64,000 bases of DNA from Ephydatia muelleri (lineage: Eukaryota; Porifera; Demospongiae; Spongillida; Spongillidae), in the NCBI GenBank assembly GCA_013339895.1, contig JABACO010000001.1:16858710-16922709 (forward strand), read 5' to 3'. Every line of letters begins with the position of its first letter. Positions within the stretch are counted from its first letter, which is position 1. Below are positions 33,685 to 45,299 of this stretch, one piece after another. The notes beneath the pieces are model-generated. The model saw only the letters and a list, made by a program, of their open reading frames with translations. It had not been told where the DNA came from and did not search any database. The translations under genes were made by a program, and so were the position numbers.

Positions 33685-33787
33685 GTTCGATGCTGCTGTA
33701 GTGAATGCTATGCAGATTGGTAGCTACGTGTATGATTTTAAAGGCAAGGAGGAAAATTCCATTGCTCAAATAAATATTAAGCACTAA
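33685..33787 (+). other. Possible terminal exon, unassigned
   Basis: After a pyrimidine-rich acceptor (CTTCTTTTGCAG) the plus strand reads FDAAVVNAMQIGSYVYDFKG and KEENSIAQINIKH to a stop. It looks exon-like, but no partner exon or family was found. Confidence 0.25.
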
Positions 33788-34202
33788 TCAAAATATTTGA
33801 CTGGACTTGAAACATGAATTAACTCTTTTGAATCAAGAGGGAATCTCGAGAAGTACAAAACAAGTATAATCACACTCATCTTCAAAATGTAAACAATTTG
33901 AAGTGGGGGTCACCCATGCCCCCCACATAAACATTCCAACTCTCATACAATGTGTACATCATGAATTAAAAAATGGTTCTAATTGGCTGAGTGAGATAAA
34001 CGTGCGTGATAGCCATGATGTATCATACATGTATGCTCTAATTGCGTGCCCAGACCACGTTTCAGCCACAGGGGCCAAGATACTTGCACTATAATTGCTT
34101 TCAAATAGCAAACTGGTTTGTAAATTGCTGTGTCTATTATGGGAATGATTACAAATGCAATGGTGGTTGCATGCTTGTTACGGTTTTTTTGTAATCACTT
34201 AC

Positions 34203-37200
34203 TGTAACATGAAACTCCAGCACGATTGTTATTGTAGCATGTTGACAATGGAATAGTGTATGCGCAGGCTGCTAATGTGCTCTCGTTTCCTCTACAGCCA
34301 CCAACACGGTCCATATGAAAACCATTCTCTTTACCTGTATAACCTAGCTGGCGACACACGACTTTTGCTTCCGCAGCTGTCCAGTAGGTGTCGCACACTG
34401 CTCCCCATCTATTTCTAAAGCATACTGCCACCGTTCCTTGTGCTGCTGTTGCTCCACCCTCCAGGTGAACCATACCTCTGGTACACACTGCAGGTGTATT
34501 GGTGCAATTGGAATTACATTCTCTACTACCACCTGTGGCTACAAATTTGGTACTAATGATGGAATAACCTGCAAAAGTATTATGCATCAATAAATAAAGG
34601 AATTCCTAAGAGCTAACCTATTTATGGAAATATTAAATGGAATGGAAATTCCCCACAAGTCACTCAGTTGCTGAGATAAAATTTCAAGTGATACATTTTC
34701 ATTCGAGACTAAGCAAAGAAAGTTGTATTAGTGACGCAATAACATTTGAGGCAACTAATCCAATTGTTGTTTTGTTTTTTTCATGTCTCTGCATTCTTTT
34801 TTTAAGGACCTAATAATCCAAAAGCTATTATCTGATTTTTAAAATTAAAAAAACCTTAGTACCTCTAATTGATCATCAATACTATGTTTTGGATGGTATA
34901 TTTTGCTGGTTAGATAAGATAGCATTGTACTGTACATTGGTTTATTATGCAATTTGTTTGTACAATGACAAACAAATTGTGTTAGACAAGTAAGCAAGAT
35001 TTAACTCATAAGCCCCTCGGATATTCACATGATGGCAGCATACAAGGCTCTCTTTTTCCATCTCTAAAGCCACGATTCTTTGCCTGCATGGTTCTTGTAC
35101 CAAGTGGAGAAGCAACGTTGGGGTAGGTGACAGTGCAGGGAGCTAACACAGCTATTGGGCATTAACACTCTCCTCATCTTCCTTCCATGTTCTATTATTT
35201 CCCTTTGATAGTCTATTCATTTGCAAGTACGTTAGATTAAACAAATACATAATGTTGGTACAAGATCTAAACAATAATAATTATGTGCATAATTCTATTA
35301 TAATATAATAAACACTAATCAAGTAAACATCTGTGAAAGAACACTTGACAGACCATAAATTTATTAAATCTCAATTCTGCTCAGGATGGCAGAAGCAAAG
35401 TATTTATTACTTAATTATTTTGACGTAAATTATCCACCTGATATATACAACATATTTTTTTGTGCAAAGCAAACTCGCAATCACATGCATACACTCACGT
35501 GTGTTTTGTATTCTTTTATTTTTATTTATTTGTATGCAAGACTGTCTATAGTTTGTTTATTATGTTTCTTGTATTCTGTGTTTGTTACGTGTGCATGTAT
35601 ACATTTTATTTATGCCAAAGACTTACAGCAATTTCTTTCATCTGAATTGTCCCTGCAGTCATTGTAGCCATCGCACACATATGCAGTGTCAATGCAAAGT
35701 CCATTATTGCATTTGAAATTAGTAGATGGGCAATCTGTCAAATTATATTGACGATGAGATAATTAACTGTTTGGGACCTTATGTGCATATTTATGGGTAA
35801 ACAAGCAGATGAACAAATTATTAAGTGCAAAAACCATGTGCAATGCTGTTTTACTATTCCCTGCTCTTAGCCATATGCACAACCATTAATCATTATCTTC
35901 CCCTCGTTCTGTTTTGTTTTCAAGACACTTAAGCGCTCATCCTACTCTGCATTCACTCCCACCCTGCACCCTTCAAAATTCCCTTTCAAGAAAAAGCACT
36001 CACGCATATATTATCCTCTCACAATTGGCAAACTAAAATAAAATAATAATAATAATGACCTAATGTATGCAATTATGACCCACTGCTAATAACCGCTCGT
36101 CAGCAATCAATGGCAGAAAAGGTCATCTTTGCCCTTACATGGATTAGAACAGACTACTGCAGCCGGATAGGTAGAATTACATGTACATTTGACATTATCA
36201 GTACATCTAGGGCAGGAGTAGTAGAGAGTAGTTTCCAAACCAGTACATCCTCCTGCAACGTCTGACCATTGTATGGCTGTTGTGGCCTGTCCGAATTGTG
36301 AAGAATTTGTTGCTACACCTGAAACAATTTCGTTTACTGGATGCTGAGACTAATAGCACCTCAGAGGGCTCAATAGTATTGCTTGAGGCATGCACGCCAT
36401 CCCTATACCCTTACAAAACTGTAGTGTATTACATGCATGGATTAATTGTTTTCATGCTGAAATGTGTGCAACAGAAACATACTACTATTGAATCCCAGCT
36501 GTCTGCAAACTACTTTAGCGTCATTGGAACTCCAAACATCGCCACAGATAGCGTTGAAATGGTTGGCAACGCATAGTTCAACATTCCCTTGGATGGCATT
36601 TGACCCTGTTCCATGCAGTCAATCGAATATCACCTACATAACAAACTGTAAAAACTTACAGTAAATTCTGGTGATGCATAGGAAACTAAGTCAAAACTAA
36701 GCAACCATAATAAGAAAAATTTGGCCGTTATGCATGTAGGCAACTCACCACAGCCAACTTCGTCACTGTTGTCAGCACAGTCATTATAGCGGTTACACTG
36801 CGATGATAAGGGGACGCAGTTGCCATTTGAGCATCCAAATTCATCCCTGGAACACTGAGCTGTTAGAAGGCACAATATACATCTAGCATTGTAGTTATTG
36901 CCCCGACCCTGTGCAAGGGCGGGCAATTGAGAGTACGTATAACCAGGTTCCTGCTATAAACTGAACAATGAGTTCACCGTGCATTCGAGCGTCGGAAGTA
37001 CTCAGCTAGCTAGTGAAAAACCTTTCTCACATGACAAACACGAGGTATTCAAGAAGTACACTTCGATCCTCACATTTGACTAGGCGCTTATACCGTTTAG
37101 GTGTGCATGCAACTGTGCAAAAGTATAAATGGGTGGTTGATTACAAAATATAATAGCTGAATAGTAATATCTCTTGTAATCCTACAAAAAACCAACGCGG

Positions 37201-37655
37201 GGACACTCATTGAACAAAGACAACGTTTCTTTTCATTAGGTTCAGACGGTACATGCGTGGTCTAGACTGGAATGCAATGCTGGCAAACTTGCATCAGTTT
37301 GGTATTCGATAATTTGCGCTAGCGCGAAAGATCAGTAAAGTAGATCCCATGCAACCACGGTCGGTACATGCGGAGGGCACGGATCATTCTTATGCTTACA
37401 TGATACATGCATTACAGGGCGGGTAGGCTTATTTGTTGCAGCCGTATTTCGCGATCGCCCCTCCTGAATTTCCTGTTTAAGAATACAAAATTGTTACTCA
37501 AAAACAGTGTGCACAAATTTCACATCATACAGTATCTGGCGGTAGGCTACAAGGACGAAATGAAGACGCTCGTGCTGCTACTGCACGTACATTGGCCTAC
37601 CTTGAGCTCCAATCACGACAAACGATACTACCAACCAGACCAGTGGAAGTTTCAT
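34203..37655 (-). CDS. Secreted or surface SRCR/LDLa receptor, six exons seen
   Basis: Exons in order, minus strand: 37655-37601 signal peptide ([18 protein letters not shown]); 36859-36749 LDLa ([14 protein letters not shown] to [10 protein letters not shown]); 36633-36483 and 36318-36139 first SRCR ([27 protein letters not shown], then [18 protein letters not shown]); 35734-35627 second LDLa ([20 protein letters not shown]); 34568-34203 second SRCR ([30 protein letters not shown]). All donors and acceptors are phase 1, so modules splice freely. Exon 36633-36483 is 151 bases where 150 is needed: one extra base near 36600 breaks the frame. LDLa domains bind calcium and ligands; SRCR domains bind proteins and glycans. 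The 3' end was not found; the last exon seen ends in phase 1. Confidence 0.85.
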
Positions 37656-37755
37656 TCTTCTTGGGATAACGGTTTAGCCGCTTTGGGTATGCACTAACGC
37701 AACGACAATGTATTGGATTTACCCTAGTATATAATTATTATCTACGGTATCTCAG

Positions 37756-37763
37756 TTTATATA
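37756..37763 (-). promoter_or_regulatory. TATA box of the SRCR gene
   Basis: TATATAAA on the minus strand, about 100 bases before the signal-peptide ATG at 37655. Confidence 0.55.
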
Positions 37764-37948
37764 AACAATTGAAACCAATGATTCAGTTAATAACTAATAT
37801 TCAAAACCATTCAATATTCAAATAAAAAGTGACGCAGAACTGACATTCGGTAGGCTTGAGTTTCGTTCCATCTCCTGTGCTTATGGCACTCGTGATCTAG
37901 AAGGGCGGGCCCTACCACCGCGTTTGGTCGGGTGGTAGGGCGTCAAGC

Positions 37949-39038
37949 GTATACCAAGATTTGTGCTGCTGCAATGGGCATTGCAGCTCCAATCCAATTG
38001 TAGCGTTCAAGTGGGTTCATTATCACCCAATTAGCGGTTGATGTGAGATAATCATGGGTTTCTCTGCACCAAATTCATATTTGGATTCCGGTGTTTGAAC
38101 ATCATCGCTGCAAACATAGCATCAGTGTTGGAACGAGGAGTCCTGGTTTTTGTTGCAAAACACAACAGACTTTTCAGTAATGGTGCAAACTTGGAAAGCT
38201 CACTGAAAATCATAGTCCCAAGTAAATCTTTGAGGTGTTCTGTATTCGGACTTTTCAGTATGGAATTCGCTCCTTGAGACGACATGGTTTTCACTTCTTG
38301 GCGCAATTCTTTTCCTAGCATTTTCACTATACACTGCTTAGTTATAGGGTCTCTCAATGCCCCCTGTGCTACAGTTTTCTTGCTCTTTCGAGCAATAGCT
38401 TTTCCCATTTTTTCCTGCTAGGAGTGAGTAGGAATGTCCTTGGATTCTTATACCCAACTCGGATCTATACATGCATGCAACAGCAGAACATTAAAAAAAA
38501 TTTTGACACTTGTTGCCCTCAACTTCAGGATTCTCATCACTGGGTTCCATGTCATTATGAAAAGACTGTTCTCGTGTTGGCCAAGATAATGACCTACTTT
38601 TCTTAGGCCTACTTGAAGACGGTAGTGGCAATATAGAACAGGGGGATAATTCCAAAACCTCCATAGCCTTTGTCAGTTTATGCTTGATGGTTTGGTGGAA
38701 CTCAAAATACTTCTTGTAACTATTAAAACATTTTCTGCACATCTTTGGTGGTCGCTAACTGTCTTCACCGTTCAAGATGGCGTCTAAGCATCCTCACCGA
38801 TTAGGTGGCCCTCATATTCTAAAAACGCTTTCCACACAAGAACAACGTTTTTGGCTTCTTCATTGTCGAGCTTTTTCTGGTTTAACATCATTACCGCAGC
38901 CAAAGCAGTACGTAGCCCTACATGTATGGCTTGTGCCGCTTCTGCATTTTGGTACGGTGGTGGTAAACCACACAATTATCACGTAAATTTGTATATAGAT
39001 ATTCACTGCATATATTACATTACTCAAATCTTGGTATA
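37949..39038 (-). mobile_element. ~1.09-kb insert in the hAT left TIR, with gene fragment
   Basis: Bounded by TATACCAAGATTTG (about 37951) and its exact complement CAAATCTTGGTATA (about 39020). If TATA is the duplicated target, the ends are CCAAGATTTG. It interrupts the hAT TIR, so it is younger than the hAT insertion. Inside is a broken gene described next. Confidence 0.7.
38052..38975 (-). pseudogene. Fragment resembling the N terminus of DUF6589-type proteins
   Basis: Minus-strand frames give a cysteine-pair region (YCFGCGNDVKPEKARQ, MCRKCFNSYKKYFEFH) at 38975-38491 and then 38408-38052 with FSELSKFAPLLKSLLCFATK and DAMFAAMMFKHRNPNMNLVQ. The last phrase looks like a conserved stretch in multi-copy DUF6589-containing proteins of cnidarians and sponges, judged from memory of the pattern. 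Frame breaks and loss of the C-terminal region show it is a fragment. It may be the remains of this insert's own coding gene. Confidence 0.4.
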
Positions 39039-39390
39039 GGACCAACCCTTTGGGAGGATTCAAACCTTTTGATTGGCTTAATCAAAACTTCGTGGCTTAT
39101 TCAAACCCGCGCGGTTTGATTGGAACAATCAAAAACCTGGATTTTCTTCTTCTTCTCCATATAGGGTGGTGGTGGGGGGTGGGGGGGGGGGGGGGGAATT
39201 TTCCATCCCCTTTAACTACTACCACCCCCCCCTCCCGCCCTGTGGCTCTGCTTGGTGGGAAGATTAATCTGCCACACTCCCTATCATTAACAACAGCCGC
39301 GCGACTGATCACTCCCGTCCCATTGCCGCTAAGCAGAGACTGTTTTGTTTGAAAACGAGAAAAAGTTACAACACCAAATCATCGTCAGAA

Positions 39391-42300
39391 TCAGAACTGT
39401 CGGAAGCGCACTCTGGATCTTCCGAATCCGCAGGCAGAGCTACTGGGGGCCACTTCCATCGAATGCAAAGCAGCGAGCATATCAGGAGGGCCATTCATAG
39501 CAAAGTTCATCTGAATAAACAGATGAGAATTGACAGTGTCGATAGACATGGCGGCACGGCGTGGGCGGAACAGAGCTTTCTGTTTACTGAAGCTGCGCTC
39601 CACGCACGCCTCTGTCGGCACCAGGGACAGGAGTGATGTGACGACAATCGCCAACTCAGGAGCCACGCTCATCTTAGTCGCCCAGTAACCTGCCATATCT
39701 GCCTGCATCGTGGCGGGGATTGCTCCTGTGAAAGGGCCAAGCCGGTTCAAATATTGACATACCTGAATCTCCAATTTGGCTTCTATGGTACTTAACACGT
39801 CGGCTGGTGGATTGGCCAGCTGTAAATGGACGAAGCAGTGTAGACGAGCCAAGCCAGCATTCTTAAACGTGAAGATGGTCAACTTTTTGTCCTCAGCGTC
39901 ACTTCGTTACATGGGGTCTTGGGATCAAGACAATGGAGAAAATGCCCAAGACCAACATTGGCATCACCCTTCTTCAGCCGCTTGGCAAATTTCTCATGGA
40001 TGGCCGTGGCGAATTCGGGCGGCGCAGTCGCCAGGCTACTCCACACCGGCTTCATCATCCTGAACACGGTCAGCAATGTGGCGTCGTCCGCCTGGACCAC
40101 ATCCGTTGACACTGCCATCGGGCTCAACAATGTGTAGGCCTTGCCCACTGTGCATCTGTGATGCACGGGAGGACAACACGGATCAGATCCTTCAACCCGA
40201 TGCACGAAGCCATGCAGTCAAAGAGGGAGTTCCAACGTGTGTCATTTGGCTTTTTCACTCCCTGGTCTCGTTTACCCATGGTGGATAGAAGTCCATCGAC
40301 ACAGGGAAAAAACGCGTAGAATCATTTTAGAATCATTACGTGATTGAACACACGCGTTTGATTTTATTGTTCAATCACACAATGATTTTACAGACGATTT
40401 AAAATCCTTTATAAAATCAAAACTTTGATTCGACCCATTTTTTTCCTCCCATAGCAAATTGGCAATCTTGTTGGCCGCTGCAGCCGCAGCCAAGCAGGGT
40501 TCCACTTTAAAGGCGGCCTTACACAATAACTGTAAAGAGTGGGCTTGACAGTGAAGTGTAATCATGTAGGGTCGGCGTTCCTTGATGATTTTCTGTGCTC
40601 CAATGGGTGCTGATGCGTTATCGGTGCATGTTGCTATAACGCGACAGTTGAAATGTTCCTCGAGAAGTTTTATCACCTCATCCATTTCATCGGCGAGGAA
40701 TAGGGAGGTCTGGTGGCCACGCTTGTGAGAGCTCTTGACAAAATGAGCGCGACCATCAACAACCACCATGTAATTCGTGTGCTTGCAGTGTCTACACGAA
40801 GTCCACCCGTCGCTGCAAAGCGTCACAAGTTTACCATTTAAATGGTTGCGGAGGTTTTCTTCAACAGTTGCTCGGATGCCATGGATGGTAGCAACAACTT
40901 GAGTCGGTGGTAAAGGTGTCCCAAAGGCGTACTGAAACGCGAGATCAGCAACCACTCGGTGAGCGCTGTAAGTTCTTACAATTGCCAACGCCGCCATTTT
41001 TTTTTTTCAGATCAGTGGAATCCACTAGGGTGTGTAACCTCCCCTGCATAATGAAAATCGATTTTTCCGAATACTTTTAAAACACTAATCGATTTTTCAG
41101 GTTTTTGTGGATCCGAAAATCGATTTTTCCGAATAGTTTAAAAAACAAAATCGATTGTTCCGAATAGGTTTTGCCAAATTTCCTGCCGAATACCTAGGTT
41201 ATTCAGGTTATGGTGCTTGTGGAGTGCACACTGAGAAGATGATTTATGTCTGCACAGAAATCCACCTGGTCTTGCACCCAAACTAGAGCTATGCATGTCA
41301 GTTTAAAACACAGAGACACAAAGCTCTACAGTAGCATGTGTTTGCCAAATAGAGTTTAATAAATTGTATGTCTTGAATGATCATGCACTTGTACATATCA
41401 ATGTAAACCTAACCATCCAACACTAACCACTGAGACCAGACATCACCATTAAAAACTCACCCCACATCACCTACAATCACGTACTCCACTTACAATATTA
41501 ATCATCCCACAACACCCCATTCCCGTTCTCGCTAAATGCATATGAAATTTCCCATTAGTACGATTGCGTAATGCTCTCTAATTCCTCCACATGCTCAAAC
41601 AGAGCGCGCATACTTACTTGAAGTGGGTGAGAAGTCTGTCATTCTATTTAACTCGCTAGCGCAATACTCAAATACGTTCACTTCATACCACTGTACAATA
41701 AAACAATGCAATACTAGTACTGGTACATAAATTTATTGCTACTACATATAACCACAACTCGTGGCATATAGTAATGAACTTAGTTACTTGAAGACGACGA
41801 TAACAGCTGTATATTTTGTATCCCCAATTGATGCATATTAAATATATATTACTATCTACTTACTCAATATTGATAACTTCTGATGTCGTATAAACAGTGA
41901 CGTAGTTATATATATAACTCTAATTATCAATTGAAAATCATATCCGGATATCGGTATAAAAAGGTATTCGAATAATGGGCGAATTGTCGATGCTGACGAC
42001 GAATACCTAAGTACCTCCGAATGGAGAAACATAAACCGGTTATTTCGAATAGATAAAATTCACTAATCGATTTTTCCGAGTAATGCTAAGTTGCTATTCG
42101 AACGGATAGGTTTTTGCGAATATCCGAATAACCCGAATAACCTGATAACCGGTTACACACCCTAGAATCCACGGGACGAACGAACTTGTGGATGGATTCC
42201 TTCGGCGGAGCAAGCAGGTTTCCATGGGAAGCTCGCATGTGGCCTTCAAACCGGTCGAGTTTCACTCCTTGTTCATGCCAATCGCAGTGTTTGCATTTCA

Positions 42301-42424
42301 AGCGTTTGCTGGCAGACTCTGGAACTGCTTCTGTCGTGTAGTGGGTTGCAAGGTCCTTTGACCGGTCACTAATTCGACCAGCACCAGGCCGGGCACCACC
42401 TCTACCTCTTTTCATCATCAACAC
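39391..42424 (-). pseudogene. hAT transposase, BED finger to dimerisation domain, frameshifted
   Basis: Pieces in order: BED-type zinc finger (42424 to about 42166; CKHCDWHEQGVKL, FEGHMRASH); body 40997-40371 (TLCSDGWTSCRHCKHTNYMV, VIATCTDNASAP, TLHCQAHSLQLLCKAAF); DTRWNSLFDCMASC near 40240-40200 in another frame; 40205-39879; and C terminus 39882-39391 (TEACVERSFSKQKALFRPRR, INSHLFIQ-like VNSHLFIQMNF). SDGWTS, CTDNA and the AHSLQL region are core parts of the hAT RNase-H-like fold. At least three frameshifts and the inserted MITE make it inactive. A run of 11 A at the start of the body marks one break. Confidence 0.8.
41026..42164. mobile_element. 1.14-kb hAT-type MITE inside the hAT gene
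   Basis: Ends TAGGGTGTGTAACC (41026) and GGTTACACACCCTA (ending 42164). GAATCCAC at 41018-41025 and 42165-42172 is an exact 8-bp duplication. It contains repeated AATCGATTTTTCCGAATA motifs near both ends and no coding region. Confidence 0.9.
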
Positions 42425-43286
42425 CTTTTTTTTGAAGTCGCAGAAAATTTGAATGGCTTAATCAAACATTGATTGGATAAATCAAAACTTTGATTGGGTA
42501 TGACGCTTTGATTGTTTTGATTATTCCCAAAGGGTTGGCTTGACGCCCTACCACCCGACCAAACGCGGTGGTAGGGCCCGCCCTTCTACTCGTGATCCTG
42601 GCCCAGATCCCTCATTACCAGCTGTAGTAGTGCCCTCCCCATCTTCCCACTGCAATTCATGATCATCATATGGAATATCATGGTACGAGATATCGTACAT
42701 TATATTCCATTCCATATATAGTCAAAACCGGTGTCATAGGGTATACGGTCCGGCCCAATTTTCGGTCCGGCGGACCGTATTCCCTTAGGGAATACGGTCC
42801 CCCCCGGACCCAACTCCCTAGGGAATACGGTCCCCCGGACCGAGTTCCCTGGTTGTACAAAACCAATTAACCGGACTCAATTCCCTAGGGAATTGAGTCC
42901 CCCCCCGGACCGTATTCCCTGGTTTGAAATATATGCATGTATTTCCAACCCTTGCATGCACGTAACATTTGGTTCGAAAAGCAAAAGCTGTAAGTCGTCA
43001 ACTATGTATGCAGTCAGTGGCGGATCCAGGGGGGGGTCTAAGGGGTCTAAAGACCCCCCCCTCGGCCCGACCAGCTATGAATAAATTAACTTATGAATAC
43101 TTAATTACATGATTGACGAGTTGAAAAACGAAGCGTTTTAATAGTGAACGCGAGTGAACTGATTAGCATTCGACCCAAAGTGTGTGTGAGTGTGTGTGTG
43201 TGTGTGTGGGGGGGGTCTAAAGCCAAGGCCCTCCAAGCGTGTTTAATTAGTATTACTGCTGCGCGATGGAATGGTGCGATCAAGAA

Positions 43287-43465
43287 GTAAAGGTCGGCAT
43301 ACACGGGGCGACTTCCTGCCGACTTGTCGCATGCAACTCGAATGAATATGGGTAAAAGTTCCGTAATTGTTTAGTTTACTGATGGTTTGCGGAACATTTG
43401 TCCATATTCATTTGAGTTGCATGCGACAAATCGGCAGGAAGTCGCCCCGTGTATGCCGGCCTTAA
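43287..43465. mobile_element. ~180-bp palindromic MITE
   Basis: Left arm AAGGTCGGCATACACGGGGC and about 55 further bases are matched by the complement on the right (to GCCGGCCTTA), with a loop of about 60 bases near 43351-43410. Confidence 0.85.
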
Positions 43466-43723
43466 GCGATCAAAAGAAGATAGTTTACCTGGTAGAGCTA
43501 AATCAAGTAGGTATATAATACTATTAACGGTAAAACGTGTGTGTCGTTTAGACCAGAATACAGTCACAATGGCTTTGCGTAGAGTTTTCTATTCGCTATC
43601 CTTATAAGACCACGTTGACTCACGCAGGCTTAACTTCTACGCGCGTATATTAGCTATCAATATTGAATACATTTTAAAAGTATGCTTATTTTCATGCTAA
43701 ATGAACGCAAAAGTGAAAAAGCG

Positions 43724-43814
43724 GCTGGGGCTTCGCCCCAGCCCCCACTGGGGGAGCTTACAGCGCTCCCCCAGACCCCCTAGCTGTTACGGGAGGGGGC
43801 ACGCCCCCTCCCGT
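43724..43814. repeat. Three GC-rich hairpins in tandem
   Basis: GCTGGGGCTTCGCCCCAGC (43724-43742), then CTGGGGGAGC...GCTCCCCCAG (43748-43774), then ACGGGAGGGGGC pairing with GCCCCCTCCCGT (43789-43814). Confidence 0.85.
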
Positions 43815-44939
43815 ACCCACCCCCGCTTGTGAATATAGTTATTAGACCCCCCCTTCCAGAAATCCTGGATCCGCCGCTGGCAGTTTCAATTCGGTCTGTA
43901 ACAGCACATTTGGTTCGAAAATCAAAAGCCACAATGATCACAGGTCGCCAACTATAAACATGTATGCAGCTTTTGTAACAACTGATTAACCTTTTTCTTC
44001 GGTCTGTCACTATTTATATTATGTTTCCATTTGGTTCGAAAAGGATCGCGTGCAGGTCGGCAACTATACTGTTTATACTATCAAATCATAGTGCAAACAA
44101 AGTAGAAATAAAGATTAAAGAAATAAAAATATATAATAGTTAACTGAATATAAGAGAGATGAGGGTACTGGATAAATCTCAATTTCGTACCTGTAAAAAA
44201 GAAAATAAAACTAGTACACTTCAGCCATTATTGTTTAGAGAATGATGCATAAGTGTTTTTCAATCATGTACATGATAAAAAGTGAATTTCACAGACAAAT
44301 AACGCTGCTCGTGTGCCCAGAGATTTTCTGCAGAGGGGGAGGAGGTAGGAAAAGGAATGGAGATGAGAAGAGATACAGGGACACATAGCTTTAAGCTGCA
44401 TGGGCCCTCAAAAACTTGGTACATAATTAGCGGTTGAATCGACCTGGCACACTCTAAGTGTGACTGCATACTTCCTCTATACACCAGGTCCTGTGTGAGG
44501 AGAAAAAGAAATGGGATGAGAGAGGAATGAGTGGGGGATACTAGTCAAATGAACATAAGAGACATGCTGATTTATTGAGTGTACTCAATTTCGTACCTGT
44601 AAAATCAGCCAAAAAGTGAATTTCACAGACAAATATAAGCGTGGCAGCATCCGTTAATATTGCTTGTGTGCCCTGTGTCTTGTTAGTCTTGAGTGTCACT
44701 GTGTATTAGACAAATAGCAATAGCAAGATAGCTACTGTTGCTGTATATGATAAAAGCCATGCTCATGGAAGTTAAGGATTACAATAATAACTTACTGTTT
44801 TAGTGGTGTTGTATGGGCTGGATGTCTTTGTGTAGGTTTTAACGAAAAATCACATATCTTGTAGGGACAGCATCTCTTTGTCATGTCTTTAAACTGTCTG
44901 GCTTGTCTTTGTGTGCATGTCTTTTTGCGGTAAAAAGAC

Positions 44940-45290
44940 GTGCCTACATTTTGTCATCTGAGGGTACATGTAAGTGCAAACACACTGACCTTGAATAAAT
45001 TGATTCCCTCCAGTAGAAACACACAGTTGCCAAACCCTGTCTTAGAGGTGCATATACATACAGGTGTATGTCATCTGAGGGTAGGTGCAAGCACACTGAC
45101 CTATGAGAATGCATGCATGGTCTCCAATCACCTTGGAGAGGTATGCATCTACACCCTATAAGAATGGATATATCATCTGAGAGTAAGTGCAAACACACAT
45201 GATACATGTATATTGACCTTAAATTAACACACAGATTCTCTCCAATAGAAACACATTGTCACCAGTCTTCCTCAGACAGTTGTGCATTAG
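44940..45290. repeat. ~115-bp degenerate tandem repeat, 3 copies
   Basis: GTCATCTGAGGGTA followed by GTGCAA and CACACTGACCT recurs at about 44952, 45068 and 45170, with CTCCAGTAGAAACACA-like phrases in between. A separate 60-base duplication (GTGAATTTCACAGACAAATA) lies at 44282 and 44616. Confidence 0.7.
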
Positions 45291-45299
45291 TAAGAATGC

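Larger units (their letters stand above)
37898..42588 (-). mobile_element. hAT transposon with two nested insertions
   Basis: TIRs begin TAGAAGGGCGGGCCCTACCA and run for about 50 bases, each with its own small palindrome (CCCTACCACC...GGTGGTAGGG). CTCGTGATC flanks both sides (37889-37897 and 42589-42597). The TIR continues on the right into CAAGCCAACCCTTTGGGA; on the left this is split after GGCGTCAAGC and resumes at 39039, so about 1.09 kb has inserted into the left TIR. A second insert (41026-42164) separates the BED finger from the transposase body. Without both the element is about 2.46 kb. Confidence 0.85.
43015..43879. mobile_element. hAT-like MITE with GCAGT duplication
   Basis: Ends CAGTGGCGGATCCAGG (43015) and CCTGGATCCGCCGCTG (ending 43879), flanked by GCAGT at 43010-43014 and 43880-43884. 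G-rich and C-rich tracts lie just inside both ends. It contains another MITE (43287-43465) and a cluster of three hairpins (43724-43814). Confidence 0.8.
42960..44070. repeat. Three-copy local repeat around the hAT MITE
   Basis: CATTTGGTTCGAAAA followed by GTCG-CAACTAT occurs at about 42966, 43909 and 44029. The first copy is cut by the hAT MITE, so the tandem array predates that insertion. Confidence 0.7.

Noticed and set aside
42670..42920. Short ORFs rich in GPPYSL/REYGPP across the TIR
   Set aside because: They only translate the palindromic GGACCGTATTCCCT repeats of the element end.
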